Part shown: piece by piece, positions 31,421 to 41,835 of the stretch
Numbering within the stretch: the first letter of the stretch is position 1
Layout: each line of letters starts with the position of its first letter
NCBI GenBank assembly: GCA_029255685.2
Contig: CM055315.2
Span: 77,901,681-77,965,680 of the forward strand
DNA length: 64,000 nucleotides
Reading direction: 5' to 3'
Source: Silene conica
Taxonomy: Eukaryota > Streptophyta > Magnoliopsida > Caryophyllales > Caryophyllaceae
Position numbers and translations under genes: made by a program
Notes under the pieces: generated by a model
Databases searched by the model: none
What the model was told of the DNA's origin: nothing
What the model saw: the letters and a program-made list of their open reading frames with translations, nothing else

Positions 31421-31553
31421 GTTACCAGATTCGCTATGAATACGCTCATACCGATTCGCGATTCGCTCTTACAGAATGTGTGTTATGTGGATTTTTATTA
31501 CGCTGCAAATTGAACAATTTGCGATTCGTAGGGTACCAAGCGAATCCGGTAAC
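31421..31553. mobile_element. 133-bp terminal-inverted-repeat element
   Basis: The left end GTTACCAGATTCGCT and the right end AGCGAATCCGGTAAC are inverted copies with one mismatch. The interior repeats GCGATTCG words. GGCAAT occurs at 31411-31416 and again at 31554-31559, but four bases (CACT) separate the left copy from the inverted repeat, so the target duplication is uncertain. Confidence 0.6.
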
Positions 31554-31559
31554 GGCAAT

Positions 31560-32676
31560 AATATTCAGTTAGACAATTTGACAAACACTTGGTGTGCACT
31601 AGTTCTTGTTGATCATCTCAGGTTTTGCTGTGAATGTAAAATATAAAGCTGTAATCATTCACTGTGGTAATTGTGGTTGTTCTTTAGCTAATGATCAGTA
31701 AATGGACCCAATTTGTAGCCGTAGTTTCTTTTCGTAATAAGACGTAAAAAAACGCTAATGATGAGATTCGAACCTGTGACTTAATCGTTAGGCGGAGATT
31801 AAATGATAATGCACAGTCATTACTGTGTTAAAATTGATGTGCCCATATGTGATGGGAAACGTAGAAGAGATGTGAATTCGTGAATCACCGTTTGCAGTCA
31901 GTGATGAAATCGGATACAGTTGTTATTAGTAGGACTAATGCGGGTAGCGTCTGCTGTGAATGATGTTCCTACAATGAGGTTATCGCTGTAAGACAGTTAC
32001 GGATTTAGGGATTGTTTGGTTAAGAAGTCCGGTGGGCATGGGAGACGTTGAGATTTAAGGTGCTGCCAATGGAGCTGGTGCGGTTTTGTTTTTCCAAATT
32101 TTACTTGAATCGGAAGAATTTTCATTTGCCAGGGAAGACGAAAAATGAAACCCCTGATTTACCTTCCTTACCTCTCGACCCCATCTTCCTAGCAAACAAG
32201 GTTTAGTCTTTCCTTATAGTCGTTACAGAGCAAGGAAGCCGTCCAAATTTTGTTTCTTTTGAGTTGAAAATCTGACTGGGTTTCTATTGTTAACTAGTTA
32301 TCGCTTCAAGTACTTGTTTGCTGGTTCTGGTTTAATTACAGTGAATGCTGGTGGTCTGTTGTTTTTCTTAACAACAAAGATTATAAGACTGCGCAGAGCT
32401 GTTGATTAACCTGCTCGTATAGAAACATCGTACCACATAGATGCGGATATTGTCAGTAAGAAGTTGGTCCATGTTAAATGCATTAAGTTGCGTCGCCGCA
32501 CTGGTATATGTGATAAAATTTAAATGTCGAAAGTACAATTACTGGACATTGTAAATATTCAATAATGTTGCTTTTTCTTCCGGGTATTGTCAGTAAGAGT
32601 TTGCCTCCAAACTTTCTGCTTGTGTTGCTTTTCAGCGTGATAATAATGTCACGTTCCTGAATTTCTTACTGTTCAG
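31560..32676. promoter_or_regulatory. UREF upstream region with probable 5'-UTR intron
   Basis: No other gene seen. A pyrimidine-rich tract ending TTACTGTTCAG lies directly before the UREF ATG (32677) and looks like a splice acceptor, suggesting a 5'-UTR intron. GCAAACAAG-GTTTAG near 32192-32206 could be a donor, but that is a guess. Confidence 0.4.
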
Positions 32677-33405
32677 ATGGATATGGAAATCGAAGAAGAA
32701 AGAGAGAGCAAACGGCTCCGTCTTGGATACTCGCAAGAATGGAGCTTATGGCAACTGCTCGATTCTATCTTGCCAACAGGCGGTTTTGCACATTCATATG
32801 GCCTCGAGGCTGCTATGCAAGCTCGTATAGTAAACTGCCCGGAAGATCTCCAAGTATTTGTGACACATGTGTTGGAAAATACCGGGAGCCTACTTCTCCC
32901 ATTTGTATACGCTACAACAACATCTCATGACATAGAAACGTGGCATAGGCTCGACAAACTGTTGAATGCAATGCTGAGCAATGAAGTTGCTCGTAAGGCT
33001 TCGACTACCCAAGGATCAGCACTCCTAAGAATTGCTTCAGCCATGTTTACAGAATTTCCGTCTTTGAAAGCAATGAGACAAGAATCACTGCAAACTCGGA
33101 CTGTCTCTTTCCACCACGCTCCTATCTTTGGCCTTGTATGTGGGCTTCTAGGCCTTGATCCTCGTATCTCTCAGCGAGCTTACCTGTTTACCACATTGAG
33201 AGATGTTATTTCTGCTGCCACCCGATTGAATTTGATCGGCCCCCAGGCTGGAGCCATTTTGCAACATCGAGTGGCTTCCATAGCCGAGGAGATTCTTAAC
33301 AAGTGGAAGGATCGTGATGTCGAGGATGCGTGCCAAACTGCGCCCTTACTTGACGCTGTGCAGGGCTGCCATGGCTACTTGTTTTCGAGAATGTTTTGCT
33401 CGTAA
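32677..33405 (+). CDS. UREF: Urease accessory protein F
   Basis: UreF works with UreD and UreG in a cytosolic complex that delivers nickel to apo-urease; plant UREF is needed for urease activation and so for using urea nitrogen. One uninterrupted coding exon gives 242 residues, near the usual plant length. The family signature LLDSILPTGGFAHSYGLEAA is at about residues 27-46. Helical segments follow with LLPFVYATT, NEVARKASTTQGSALLRIA, HHAPIFGLVCGLLGL and LRDVISAATRLNLIGPQAG. The N-terminal 20 residues are charged and plant-like. The start is the first in-frame ATG, just after a likely splice acceptor. No frame damage. Its partners are not in this window. Confidence 0.95.
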   Translation: MDMEIEEERESKRLRLGYSQEWSLWQLLDSILPTGGFAHSYGLEAAMQARIVNCPEDLQVFVTHVLENTGSLLLPFVYATTTSHDIETWHRLDKLLNAMLSNEVARKASTTQGSALLRIASAMFTEFPSLKAMRQESLQTRTVSFHHAPIFGLVCGLLGLDPRISQRAYLFTTLRDVISAATRLNLIGPQAGAILQHRVASIAEEILNKWKDRDVEDACQTAPLLDAVQGCHGYLFSRMFCS

Positions 33406-33667
33406 AGACCCTAACACAATGATGTATAGTATAATTCTTAAATCATTTTCTTCAACTGTACTGTGTTTTAGTTTTTTTTTTTTTTTTTTTTTTGTATTCG
33501 GATTTACCTTCATTATTTTCTTGTAAAAAAAAGGACGAAATATTATTAACAACACCCGTATGATAGACCATAGTCGGATATAAGCGTTTATTCTGCTTTG
33601 ATTTTAACAAAAAACGCCTCTAATTTTAGTGACATTTTGATCACTGACTTAACATATAATGACATAG
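33406..33667. other. UREF 3' end, poly-T run, and left part of an interrupted repeat
   Basis: A T-run of about 23 bases (33471-33493) lies in the UREF 3' region. From about 33590 the sequence is the left part of a repeat copy whose right part resumes after the LINE at 37281. AACATATAATGACATAG at 33651-33667 is the left target duplicate of the LINE. Confidence 0.6.
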
Positions 33668-36600
33668 GATCGTGCTATGGTGAATGCGGCGTGGCTGGAA
33701 GCATACCCTCACGCGAAGTTGGCCCATTTAGGGGCAGAATGGTCTGACCATTTGCCCATTATTGTATCTTGACTCGTGCGAGCAGAGGGCACAGGGGAGG
33801 AGGAAAATATTTCGGTTTGAGCAAATGTGGATTGGAGAGGAGGGATGCGAGGATACGGTACGGATGGCATGGGACCCGGGAGAGGACATCGAAACAAATA
33901 TTAGTCGATGTGCGGCCCATCTTATGTCGTGGAAGGGGGCAAATATTGGTATGCTGCTTAAAGACCTACAATTGCAACGTAAGAAGCTCCATCAAATTGA
34001 AAGGGAAGACCGAACCATAGCTAATGTGCAAGAACGGAAGAATATTAAAAATAAAATAGCGACCCTTATTAAGCAGGAAGAGCTCTTTTGGAGGCAAAGG
34101 TCCCGGGTTTTGTGGCTTAAAGACGGGGACAAAAATACCAAGTATTTTCACCGGAAGGCTAAACAGAGAAAACAGAAAAATCATATTGGCATGATTATTG
34201 ATGAGAGTGGGTGTGAACATGTATCCCAGGAGCATAAAAAGAAAGCTGTCGTCCAATTTTTTTCAAATCTGTTCGAGTCATCGCAACCGGTACATATGGA
34301 AGCTGTTATGGAGGGCGTGACAGGTCGGGTGACGCGTGAAATGAACGAGGGGCTCAGTGAGGATTACAACGCGGAGGAAATTATAGAAGCGCTCAATCAA
34401 ATGCATCCGCTTAAGGCGCCAGGATCAGACGGTATGAATGCGTTATTTTTTCAGACATATTGGCATATTGTGGGTGGGTCAGTGGTCAAAACATGTTTGA
34501 ACATTCTTAATGGTGCGGGGATCCCGGGTAATCTTAATACGACACATCTTGTGCTTATCCCGAAAAAGAAAAATGCTACAAGAATGGCGGATTTCAGACC
34601 GATAAGTTTATGTAATGTGCTATATAAAATAATATCCAAGGTCTTAGCTAACAGACTGAAGAAATTCTTGGGAGAGATTGTATCCGAAAATCAGAGCGCT
34701 TTCACTCCGGGTAGGCTTATTACAGACAATATTTTGGTGGCGTTTGAACTTTTCCACCATATGAAAAACTCGCGAAGTGAGGGGGGGCATATGGCACTCA
34801 AGCTTGACATGTCAAAGGCCTACGATAGAATTGAATGGGGCTTCCTTGAGAGGGTCATGAAGGCCATGGGGTTTGAGGAACGGTGGAGAACGAGGGTTAT
34901 GGAATGTGTCACATCCGTCTCTTTTGCGGTCATGATTAATGGGGAGCTCTCGGACAGCTTTACGCCGCAGCGCGGCCTACGACAGGGAGACCCCCTATCT
35001 CCCTACCTCTTTATACTCTGCGCCGAGGTGTTTTCTAGTATGTTGCGACGGGCTATGGAGAGAGGAGCCATCCATGGAATACGAGTTGCCCCTTTAGCAC
35101 CTATGGTGTCTCATCTTTTTTTCGCGGATGATAGCATTATTTTCGTCAAAGCAAATGTCAGAGAGGCACGAGAGGTGAAAGAGATTATTAACAGGTACGA
35201 GAATGTCTCGGGTCAACGGGTGAGTCTGGAAAAAACAACTGTCTCGTTCAGTAAGGGGACCAATGACACGAGGAAAAGCGCGGTGACTAATATTCTAGGG
35301 GTGCGTATGGTTCATGAACAGGGAATTTACCTCGGGTTGCCAACGATTCTGGGGAGGTCGAAGGAGAAGCTCACCAAAATTGTTAGGGAAAAATTACAGA
35401 GGAGGCTTCAAGGGTGGCGAGGGATTATGCTCAGTAAAGCGGGAAAGGAGACCTTAATAAAGTCTATAGCACAAGCCATCCCCACATATGCTATGTCGGT
35501 CTTTAAGCTGCCTGACTCGTTTTGTGAAGAAGTGCGTGGGATGATATCAGGTTTTTGGTGGGGAGCTGAAAATGGGAGACGGAAAATCCCGTGGGTGGCA
35601 TGGGAGAAAATGTGCCGAGCCAAGGAAAGAGGGGGGTTAGGATTCCGGGACTTTCGTATTTTCAATAAGGCTTTGCTGGCCAAGCAAGGGTGGCGCCTTC
35701 TTACCTCGGATTCCTGTCTCATGACTCGGGTAATACGGGGAAAATACTTTGGGGACAGAAATTTCTTGGAAGCGGAATTGGGCCAAAACCCGAGTTATAC
35801 GTGGCGCAGTATATGGGAGACAAGAGATGTGATAAAGCTTGGGGCGAGGAAAAGGATTGGGGATGGATGGAGCACTCTGGTGTGGATGGATCCTTGGATC
35901 CCGAATACCCAATCCCGTCGGATTATTTCCCCTCGCAATGGCTCTGACCCAGAACTGAAAGTCGCCCATTTAATGCGAAATGAGAAGCACGAATGGAATG
36001 AAGAGCTGCTCAATACCATGTTCCTGCCTTTCGAATGTAGACGTATTCGAGATATCAGACTTAGCGAGTATGGGTGTGTGGATACCTGGTGCTGGGATGG
36101 TTCTAAAGACGGGGATTACACAGTGAAAGCGGGATATCACTTGCTCAATGGAAATGGAGAAGGGGTGGAACAATCGGACTACAAGAGGGATAAATGGCTC
36201 TGGAACACGATTTGGAAGACTGAAACCCTGCCCCGTATTAAGGTCTTCATGTGGCAGCTGTGTCATGACGCTATTCCAACCAGAAATAACGTTGCAAAGA
36301 GGCTGAAAGTGGAGGACGAAAGGTGCACCAGGTGTAATTTTCATACGGAGACTTGTCTCCATCTGTTACGGGATTGTGGGTGGGTGGGGGATATATGGGA
36401 GGGGGTGGGTTTGGGCGAGTGGGTGGACATTGGGACTGAGAGGGTGAGGGAGTGGGTGGAAGGCGTCTTGCGTGAGCTGTGTTCGAGGGAGCGGAGTGTG
36501 TTTATGCTCACTTGTTGGGCTGTCTGGGAGAACAGAAATAAAACGATTTTTCAGGGAGGAGGGGGTGATGTGAGAGGTGTGCTGCGTAGGGTGATGGAGT

Positions 36601-37265
36601 TGAGGGAGGAGCTGATGATAGCGGGAGAGGGAGACGAAGGTGGTAATAATGGTGGCAAGAGGATAGATATGGGTGAGGGGAAACGAAAAAGGCAGGAGGG
36701 GAATGAGAGGGGGCAGGGTTTTTTTACAGAACCAGAGGGAGTTTGGGACGTGAGGGAAGGGGAGTTCAGTATTAGTACAGATGCTGGCTTTGTGCAAGGG
36801 AGGGGGATGGGTTTGGGCGTGCTGTGCAGAAACTATAAGCGTGAGGTTGAGTGGGCAGTGGTGAAACAGGTGCAGGATATACGAGACTCAAAAATGGCGG
36901 AGGCGGAAGCTATTCTACTCGGAATGCAGGAAGCAAAGCGAAGAGGCTATACGAAAGTGGTGCTGGAAAGTGACTGCTTAGGCGTTATTCAAGAACTCAA
37001 TGCTCGGATCAAAGGCAAAGCGGATTTACATCTAGTTTACGATGATATTTATTTGTTTATGTTAGATTTCCTTTCGGTTAATTTTCGTTTTATTAGGCGT
37101 ACGAACAATTGGCAGGCGCATATATAACTTAGCTCATCTTTCTCCGTGGTCTTTCGGCAGACGGGAATGGGTTTCGGAGTCTGCTCAGGCTCTTGTGGAT
37201 TCGTTTTCTAGTAATTTTAATGATATGAAGTAACCCCCTCGGGGGTGTTCCTCGCAAAAAAAAAA
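33668..37265 (+). mobile_element. 5'-truncated LINE with target-site duplication
   Basis: AACATATAATGACATAG occurs at 33651-33667 and 37264-37280, flanking the element as a 17-bp duplication (two As shared with the tail). The 3' end has a short A-tail (37256-37265). The element begins inside the endonuclease domain: DRAMVNAAWLEAYPH and WSDHLPIIV are readable from 33668, so the 5' part was lost at insertion. It continues through reverse transcriptase, zf-RVT and RNase H. This is a classic target-primed, 5'-truncated copy. Confidence 0.95.
33762..37127 (+). pseudogene. LINE ORF2 remnant: reverse transcriptase, zf-RVT, RNase H
   Basis: A single open frame of about 1121 codons without a proper start (it opens at TTG). 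Before it, the endonuclease tail (SDHLPIIVS, ending in TGA) is in another frame, so there is a frameshift near 33765. In order I see SRVLWLKDGDKNTKYFHRKA, KAPGSDGMNALFFQTYW, FRPISLCNVLYKIISKVLA, LKLDMSKAYDRIEW, QRGLRQGDPLSPYLFILC and the catalytic FADDS (35121-35135). A zf-RVT region follows (DKWLWNTIWKTETLPRIKVF, about 36190-36400), then an RNase H domain (ISTDAGF, ESDCLGVIQ). The frame stops at 37127 just after RRTNNWQAHI. The expected NLAHLSPWSFGRREW continues in another frame, so a second frameshift lies near 37123. The element cannot move on its own. Confidence 0.93.
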
Positions 37266-38081
37266 CATATAATGACATAGTATGTGGCGATATATATGCT
37301 AGCTTCCAAACCGTTACGAGCGTTAATGCTTCGAAAAAAACACGTACCAAATAAATAAGGGGATTATTTAATGTATCGCTATAAGACACCTTAGCCAATT
37401 AAAACTTTTTATTCCGTTATGTTTTTAACAAAAAAAAGGCCCCTAGTTTTAGTAATATTTGTATCATTGGCTTAACATACGATAACATACTACATGGTAT
37501 AATACGATATTGTCTTCCAACCATATATTACATGGTATAATATGATATCGTCTTCCAAACCGTTACTCGGGAGTAAAATGCTTCCGAAAAACCCGTAACA
37601 AATAAATAGAGTGATTATTTCATGTATCCCTATTGTAAAATCTAAATATACTAGTGTAACACCCGTAAAAAATCACGGGGTTGTGTACACTTATTTTTAA
37701 AGACGCCGTCGGTATATTTATTTGAATATATAGCAATTCTGTTTATTCGGACGAATTATTTTTTAACGGGATGTTTGAATATAAGATATATTAGGTGAAA
37801 AGATGAATTTGCTGGTGCACTAATCTTCGAATAGCTATTAGTAATTATGATAATATTTGGATTACTTATGATAAAATTAATAAATAAGGTATATAAGAAA
37901 AAACAATAGACGACTAAAAAAATATTAAATAACTAATAATGAGTACTTTGGAAAGTTATTGTCTTTTGATGAAATACTTACGGATCATAATTTGACGGAC
38001 TAATACGATGAACATAATAACTAATCAGGTACAAATATAAATTAAATCGGTGTATTCAAATTCGATAACCCAACACGAAAA

Positions 38082-38285
38082 TTACAGTTTCTCGAAAACC
38101 TCCTTGTAAACAACATTTGTTGTTGTATTAGTCATCCCTCCTTCTTCATCAAGAAGTAGCACTTTTAGCCCTTTCTTACTCGTGACCCTAGATATAGCAA
38201 CGTACAGTTGGCCATGGGTAAAGACCGGTCTTGGAAGATAAAGTCCAACACGGGATAGAGACTGACCTTGACCCTAGATATAACA
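38082..38285 (-). pseudogene. PIF1/RepHel helicase C-terminal tail
   Basis: The minus-strand frame reads GQGQSLSRVGLYLPRPVFTH, GQLYVAISRVTSKKGLKVL and DEEGGMTNTTTNVVYKEVF, ending EKL and TAA. This is the conserved C-terminus of Helitron and PIF1 helicases. Everything upstream (Rep nuclease and helicase motifs) is gone. The word CTAGGGTCA occurs both at the junction with the RPA exon and 60-70 bases on in the helicase tail, so microhomology may have guided the deletion. Confidence 0.85.
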
Positions 38286-38289
38286 ACAC

Positions 38290-39012
38290 GGGATATTGTG
38301 CGACACACATGCTTACTCGGAGTTTCCGTTATAGGACCAATCTCATAGAGTTTTCCTATAACTTCTGCATTGTCAAATATGTAAAAAATTAAAATCATAG
38401 TCGACAATTAATAAAATAGAGTAAATGAATATAATATGTAAGAGTCGTACCTATATAATGTGTGGGTGGAATTATACCATCCAATATGTCTTTAAAAGCT
38501 GAAAAACGATATAGACTATTTGGTATGGTAGGATCACTGATTTTCTGGACTCGTGTTGAGTATTCAAACCTCAATCTATAAGGATGAGGGGTTGCCTTGT
38601 CAAGGCCTGTGTTGTTGTCTACGGTTATGTTTCGAATAGTGTAAATTTCACCGACACACAACTGTGATCCAAAGTGTGAAATCAATTGTTTCCTTATGGT
38701 GGCTTGGATAAAATCATTCTGAAAACAATAGAAATAAAATTCAGATCAGTTTTTGTATATATAAAAAGAACACATAACGTATAAAATTATTGTAGAATAA
38801 ATGGTAGAAAAAAGACAAACCTTGGAATCCACAAATAGCAACTCTCTTGCATCGAGTTTCTTTTTGTTAGAAGTATCTGATTTTTTTTCGAAATTTTTGT
38901 TTTTGAAAGCAAATTCGGGTCTCTCCCATTTGTGTACCACTCTTACGTTCATCTGAGTAACGCGAACCCCGTACTTGAGGTCGCTAATAGTCATAAAACT
39001 TGTCATAACCAT
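38290..39012 (-). pseudogene. Helitron RPA70-like (OB-fold, DUF223) gene remnant
   Basis: Plant Helitrons often carry RPA1-like single-strand DNA-binding genes. On the minus strand, exon 1 is 38821-39012 (ISDLKYGVRVTQMNVRVVHK, ELLFVDSK, donor GTTTGT). Exon 2 is 38451-38718 (NDFIQATIRKQLISHFGSQL, IYTIRNITVD, YRLRFEYSTRV). Exon 3 starts at 38364 (EVIGKLYEIGPITE, VCRTISRVVI). Phases agree across both introns. OB-fold order is kept, but after RVVI, near 38290, the sequence switches to the helicase tail in another frame. The gene lacks its C-terminal zinc-finger domain and is not functional. Confidence 0.7.
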
Positions 39013-39650
39013 TGATATGAATAATTGTTGAGGTACTTTGTATTACACGGCTGAATAATATATTGTGGATGCAGGTACTTTGTATCTGCTTGAAGTCTCT
39101 ATTTATAATTCGGGGATAGTTCTTATCAAGTGAAATTCTCTAGAGGTAAATCTCTGTTTATATGTAATATGATTTGGTAACACCCCTAAGGACTCTGTAT
39201 TTAGGTAACACGTTTTTTATGGTAACACGTTATTAAATATAACAGCTGATTATTACTCCTATTAAGTTATTATCTCACAGATATTTCACAATATTCCTAA
39301 TTTCAGTTTAGTTAATTTTGGTTTTACGATTTTTATGGCATAGAATCATTATTTCATTATAAAATATTAAATATAATAGCTGTAGTATGTATATTGACTC
39401 GGGTAGAATATTCCGTGTAGAATATTCCTAAAATATCCGTGTAGAATGTATATTTTATATTTATTATATTAATTCCTAAATATAATAGCTTGATGTTTAG
39501 GATATTGACTCGTTTTTTATGGAATAGATATGCTCGATATTTTTCTGTTTTTGATTTTAATTTAGTTATTGACTCGGGTCAAATTATGCTTGATATTTTT
39601 ATGCTTGATTTGTATATACAATAAGAATCTTCCTTTGCAAATATTATGGT

Positions 39651-40041
39651 ATATTTGAATTTATATGGTGTATGTCAAATTTTATGGAATAGATGCCATA
39701 TCCTTTGCAAATATTATGGAATATTAATATTTAATATGCTTGATTTGTATATACAGTAAGACTCTTTCTATTTAATTCTTTATGGAAATATTTTCTTAAT
39801 TTAATTTCAAATACACGTTTTTATTATAATACGGTAAGAGTATTTGAATTTATATGGTGTATGTCAAATTTTATGGAATAGATGCCATATCCTTTGCAAA
39901 TATTATAGAATATTAATATTTAATATTTTATATGCTTGATTTGTATATACAGTAAGACTCTTTCTATTTAATTCTTTATGGAAATATTTTCTTAATTTAA
40001 TTTCAAATACACGTTTTTATTATAATACGGTCAGAGTATTT
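39651..40041. repeat. Tandem duplication of a ~190-bp AT-rich unit
   Basis: GAATTTATATGGTGTATGTC begins copies at 39657 and 39846, with a truncated third at 40042. Copies share GCCATATCCTTTGCAAATAT, CAGTAAGACTCTTTCTATTT and CAAATACACGTTTTTATTAT almost without change. The stretch from 39013 to 39650 holds related degenerate phrases but no gene. Confidence 0.85.
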
Positions 40042-40075
40042 GAATTTATATGGTGTATATCTTATAGTGGTACTC

Positions 40076-40210
40076 CGACTCTTCTAATTTCCTCGCGTAC
40101 CCGTGTCCGACACTCGACACTCGGACATGGGTATGACACATCGACACCTCATTTTAGACCACAATGTGCATATTTTTCAATAGAATAGCCGAGTCCGACA
40201 CTTGGACACG
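40076..40210 (-). repeat. Dispersed repeat, inverted copy of 53205-53335
   Basis: CCGACTCTTCTAATTTCCTC, ACCCGTGTCCGACACT, GGTATGACAC and CCTCATTTTA occur in this order here and, in reverse complement, within the inverted-repeat element at 53136-53377. The copies are diverged. Confidence 0.6.
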
Positions 40211-40343
40211 TACCCGTGTGGATGGCGTAGTTGTTTGCATTTGTTCTAATCCTATGCCTGAATGTGAATCCTTGTCAATGGAACGTGTAATCTGTACTTA
40301 AAAGACACTGAATTCTGTTGCCGTTCTCTTTTCTGTACTTCAG

Positions 40344-40490
40344 GAATTCAAGTGTGAAATATGTGGAAATCATATTTACTGGGGACGTAGAGCTTTTGAG
40401 AGACATATTAAGGAATGGCGTCACCAGCATGGAATGCGTTGTCTTGGGATTCCAAACACAAAGAATTTCAATGAAATTACTTCTATTCAG
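40344..40490 (+). pseudogene. Isolated SF3A3 (SF3a60) internal exon
   Basis: SF3A3 is a U2 snRNP splicing factor. A 147-bp open exon bounded by CTTCAG and GTATGC encodes [20 protein letters not shown] followed by [20 protein letters not shown] and NFNEITSIQ. These are the conserved C2H2-type zinc finger and flank near the SF3A3 C-terminus. Just downstream (about 40518-40556) another frame reads [13 protein letters not shown], like the next exon in decayed form. No other exon of the gene lies nearby on either strand. It is a genomic, intron-bearing fragment, perhaps captured by a transposon. The exon itself is well preserved, so the event may be fairly recent. Confidence 0.8.
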
Positions 40491-41215
40491 GTATGCTTGT
40501 TAGTTCCGCTTCTGGGCATTGAAGAAGACCTTCTGCACAAAATTCAGGAAAGAAGAAAGGACGGGAAACATTATAATTTCGTAATATCAGCAAAGTAAAA
40601 TTAAGATATGGTCTATTAAATTGAAAGCAGTACTTACGGCTTGTTTGCTTGATTTGCTCTTGTTGTATTACACACTCTGCCAAGTGATGCTATTACTGTT
40701 GTCTACTGGTTGCTTAATATTCCACACACATCTGGAGGTCCAAGACCATCCGTTACTCAGACTTATCAAAAGTGATGGCTGGGAATGACTCTGAGAATTG
40801 GATATAGGAAAGAGACGATTTAGAACGATTTAGAATGATTGTATTCAGAATGATTGTATTCTGGTAAATTGAGAATGATTCCGAGAATGATTTTATAGTA
40901 TATTATTAAATTATTCTGGTCAAATTTGGAAGGATAGTATTCTGGTCAAATTTGGAAGGATAGTATTCTGGTCAAATTTTTGTATTTAATAATAAATAAA
41001 TTATTATTAAATTATTAAATTATTAAATTAATATGAGATGACATAGATGAGTAAATCTGATTGGTCTACAAAACCGAAATTTCTGAGAATGAATGTGAGA
41101 GCTCGAAATACCCAACGCTGAGACATGATTGCGCCACGTAAGCGGAAATCCATCCTTCTTTTATAGTAATAATGAATAATGATACATACAATAAACTTGT
41201 TTGTGACGTTCTCAT
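40490..41215. other. Spacer with a small ATTCTGGTCAAATTTGGAAGG repeat
   Basis: No gene. TATTCTGGTCAAATTTGGAA and variants repeat about three times at 40913-40980, and an earlier TTTAGAATGATTGTATTC-type repeat lies at 40820-40862. Confidence 0.45.
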
Positions 41216-41835
41216 AACGCTCTTTATTTTTAGCATTATTTAAATCAGTTGTGAATATCGTCATAACTTGTAACGGTATAGGGTACGTGTTCTAGAGGTA
41301 TTCTAGTCTCTATGTTCCCCTTTTTATTTCTACCATTATTTAAATCAGTTGTACATACCGTAATAACTTGTAACTGTATCGTAGGTGTTCCTAGAGGAAT
41401 TCTAGTTTCTACTTGCTCCCCCTTTTTTTTATTTTTAGCACTATTTAGATCAGCCGTCCTAACTTGTAATCGTATCAGGGTAGGTGTTCCTGGAGCTATT
41501 GTAGTCTCTAATTGTCCCCTTTTTATTTGTAGCATTATTTAACTGTGAATACCGTTATAACTTGTAACCGTATCAGGGTAGGTGTTTTTATAGGTACTCT
41601 AGTCTCTAATTGTTCCCCCTTTTATCTTTAGCATTATTTAAATTATCTGTGAATACCGTCATAACTTATAACCGTATCATGGTAGGTGTTCTTAGAGGTA
41701 TTCTAGTCTCTAATCGTTCCCCTTTTTAACATTATTATTTAAATCAGTTGTAAATACCGTCAAAACTTATAACCGTATTAGGGTAGGTACAGTCCTAGAG
41801 GTATTCTAACCTATAATTGTTCCCCATTTTCAGCA
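41216..41835. repeat. Tandem array of six ~100-bp units
   Basis: GGTAGGTGTTCCTAGAGG-like starts occur near 41282, 41380, 41478, 41577, 41677 and 41779. Each is followed by TATTCTAGTCTCTAATTGTT, CCCCTTTTTATT, AGCATTATTTAAATCAG and CCGT-ATAACTTGTAACCGTAT. Copies are about 80-90% alike by eye. Confidence 0.85.

Larger units (their letters stand above)
33590..37640. repeat. Two tandem ~240-bp repeats, the first split by the LINE
   Basis: Copy 1 is 33590-33667 plus 37281-37383; copy 2 is about 37400-37640. Shared blocks include TTTTAACAAAAAA-GCC, CTAGTTTTAGT or CTAATTTTAGT, TTGGCTTAACATA or TGACTTAACATA, CTTCCAAACCGTTAC and CAAATAAATA-GGGATTATTT or GTGATTATTT. The repeat was therefore already tandem before the LINE arrived. 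Confidence 0.75.
37651..39012 (-). mobile_element. Helitron relic carrying RPA-like exons and a helicase tail
   Basis: On the minus strand the element ends with the hairpin CCCGTGATTTTTTACGGG, then TGTTACA and CTAG (complement of 37651-37654), then T, the Helitron 3' layout and the same end as at 6480. Inside are RPA/DUF223-type exons and the C-terminal tail of a PIF1/RepHel helicase. The 5' terminus was not found, so the right border is only a minimum. Confidence 0.8.

Noticed and set aside
38165..38407. Independent 80-residue protein on the minus strand
   Set aside because: This frame mixes an RPA-like exon with an out-of-frame reading of the helicase tail.
40344..40490. Functional SF3A3 gene
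   Set aside because: Only one clean exon is present, with a decayed neighbour; the rest of the gene is missing.
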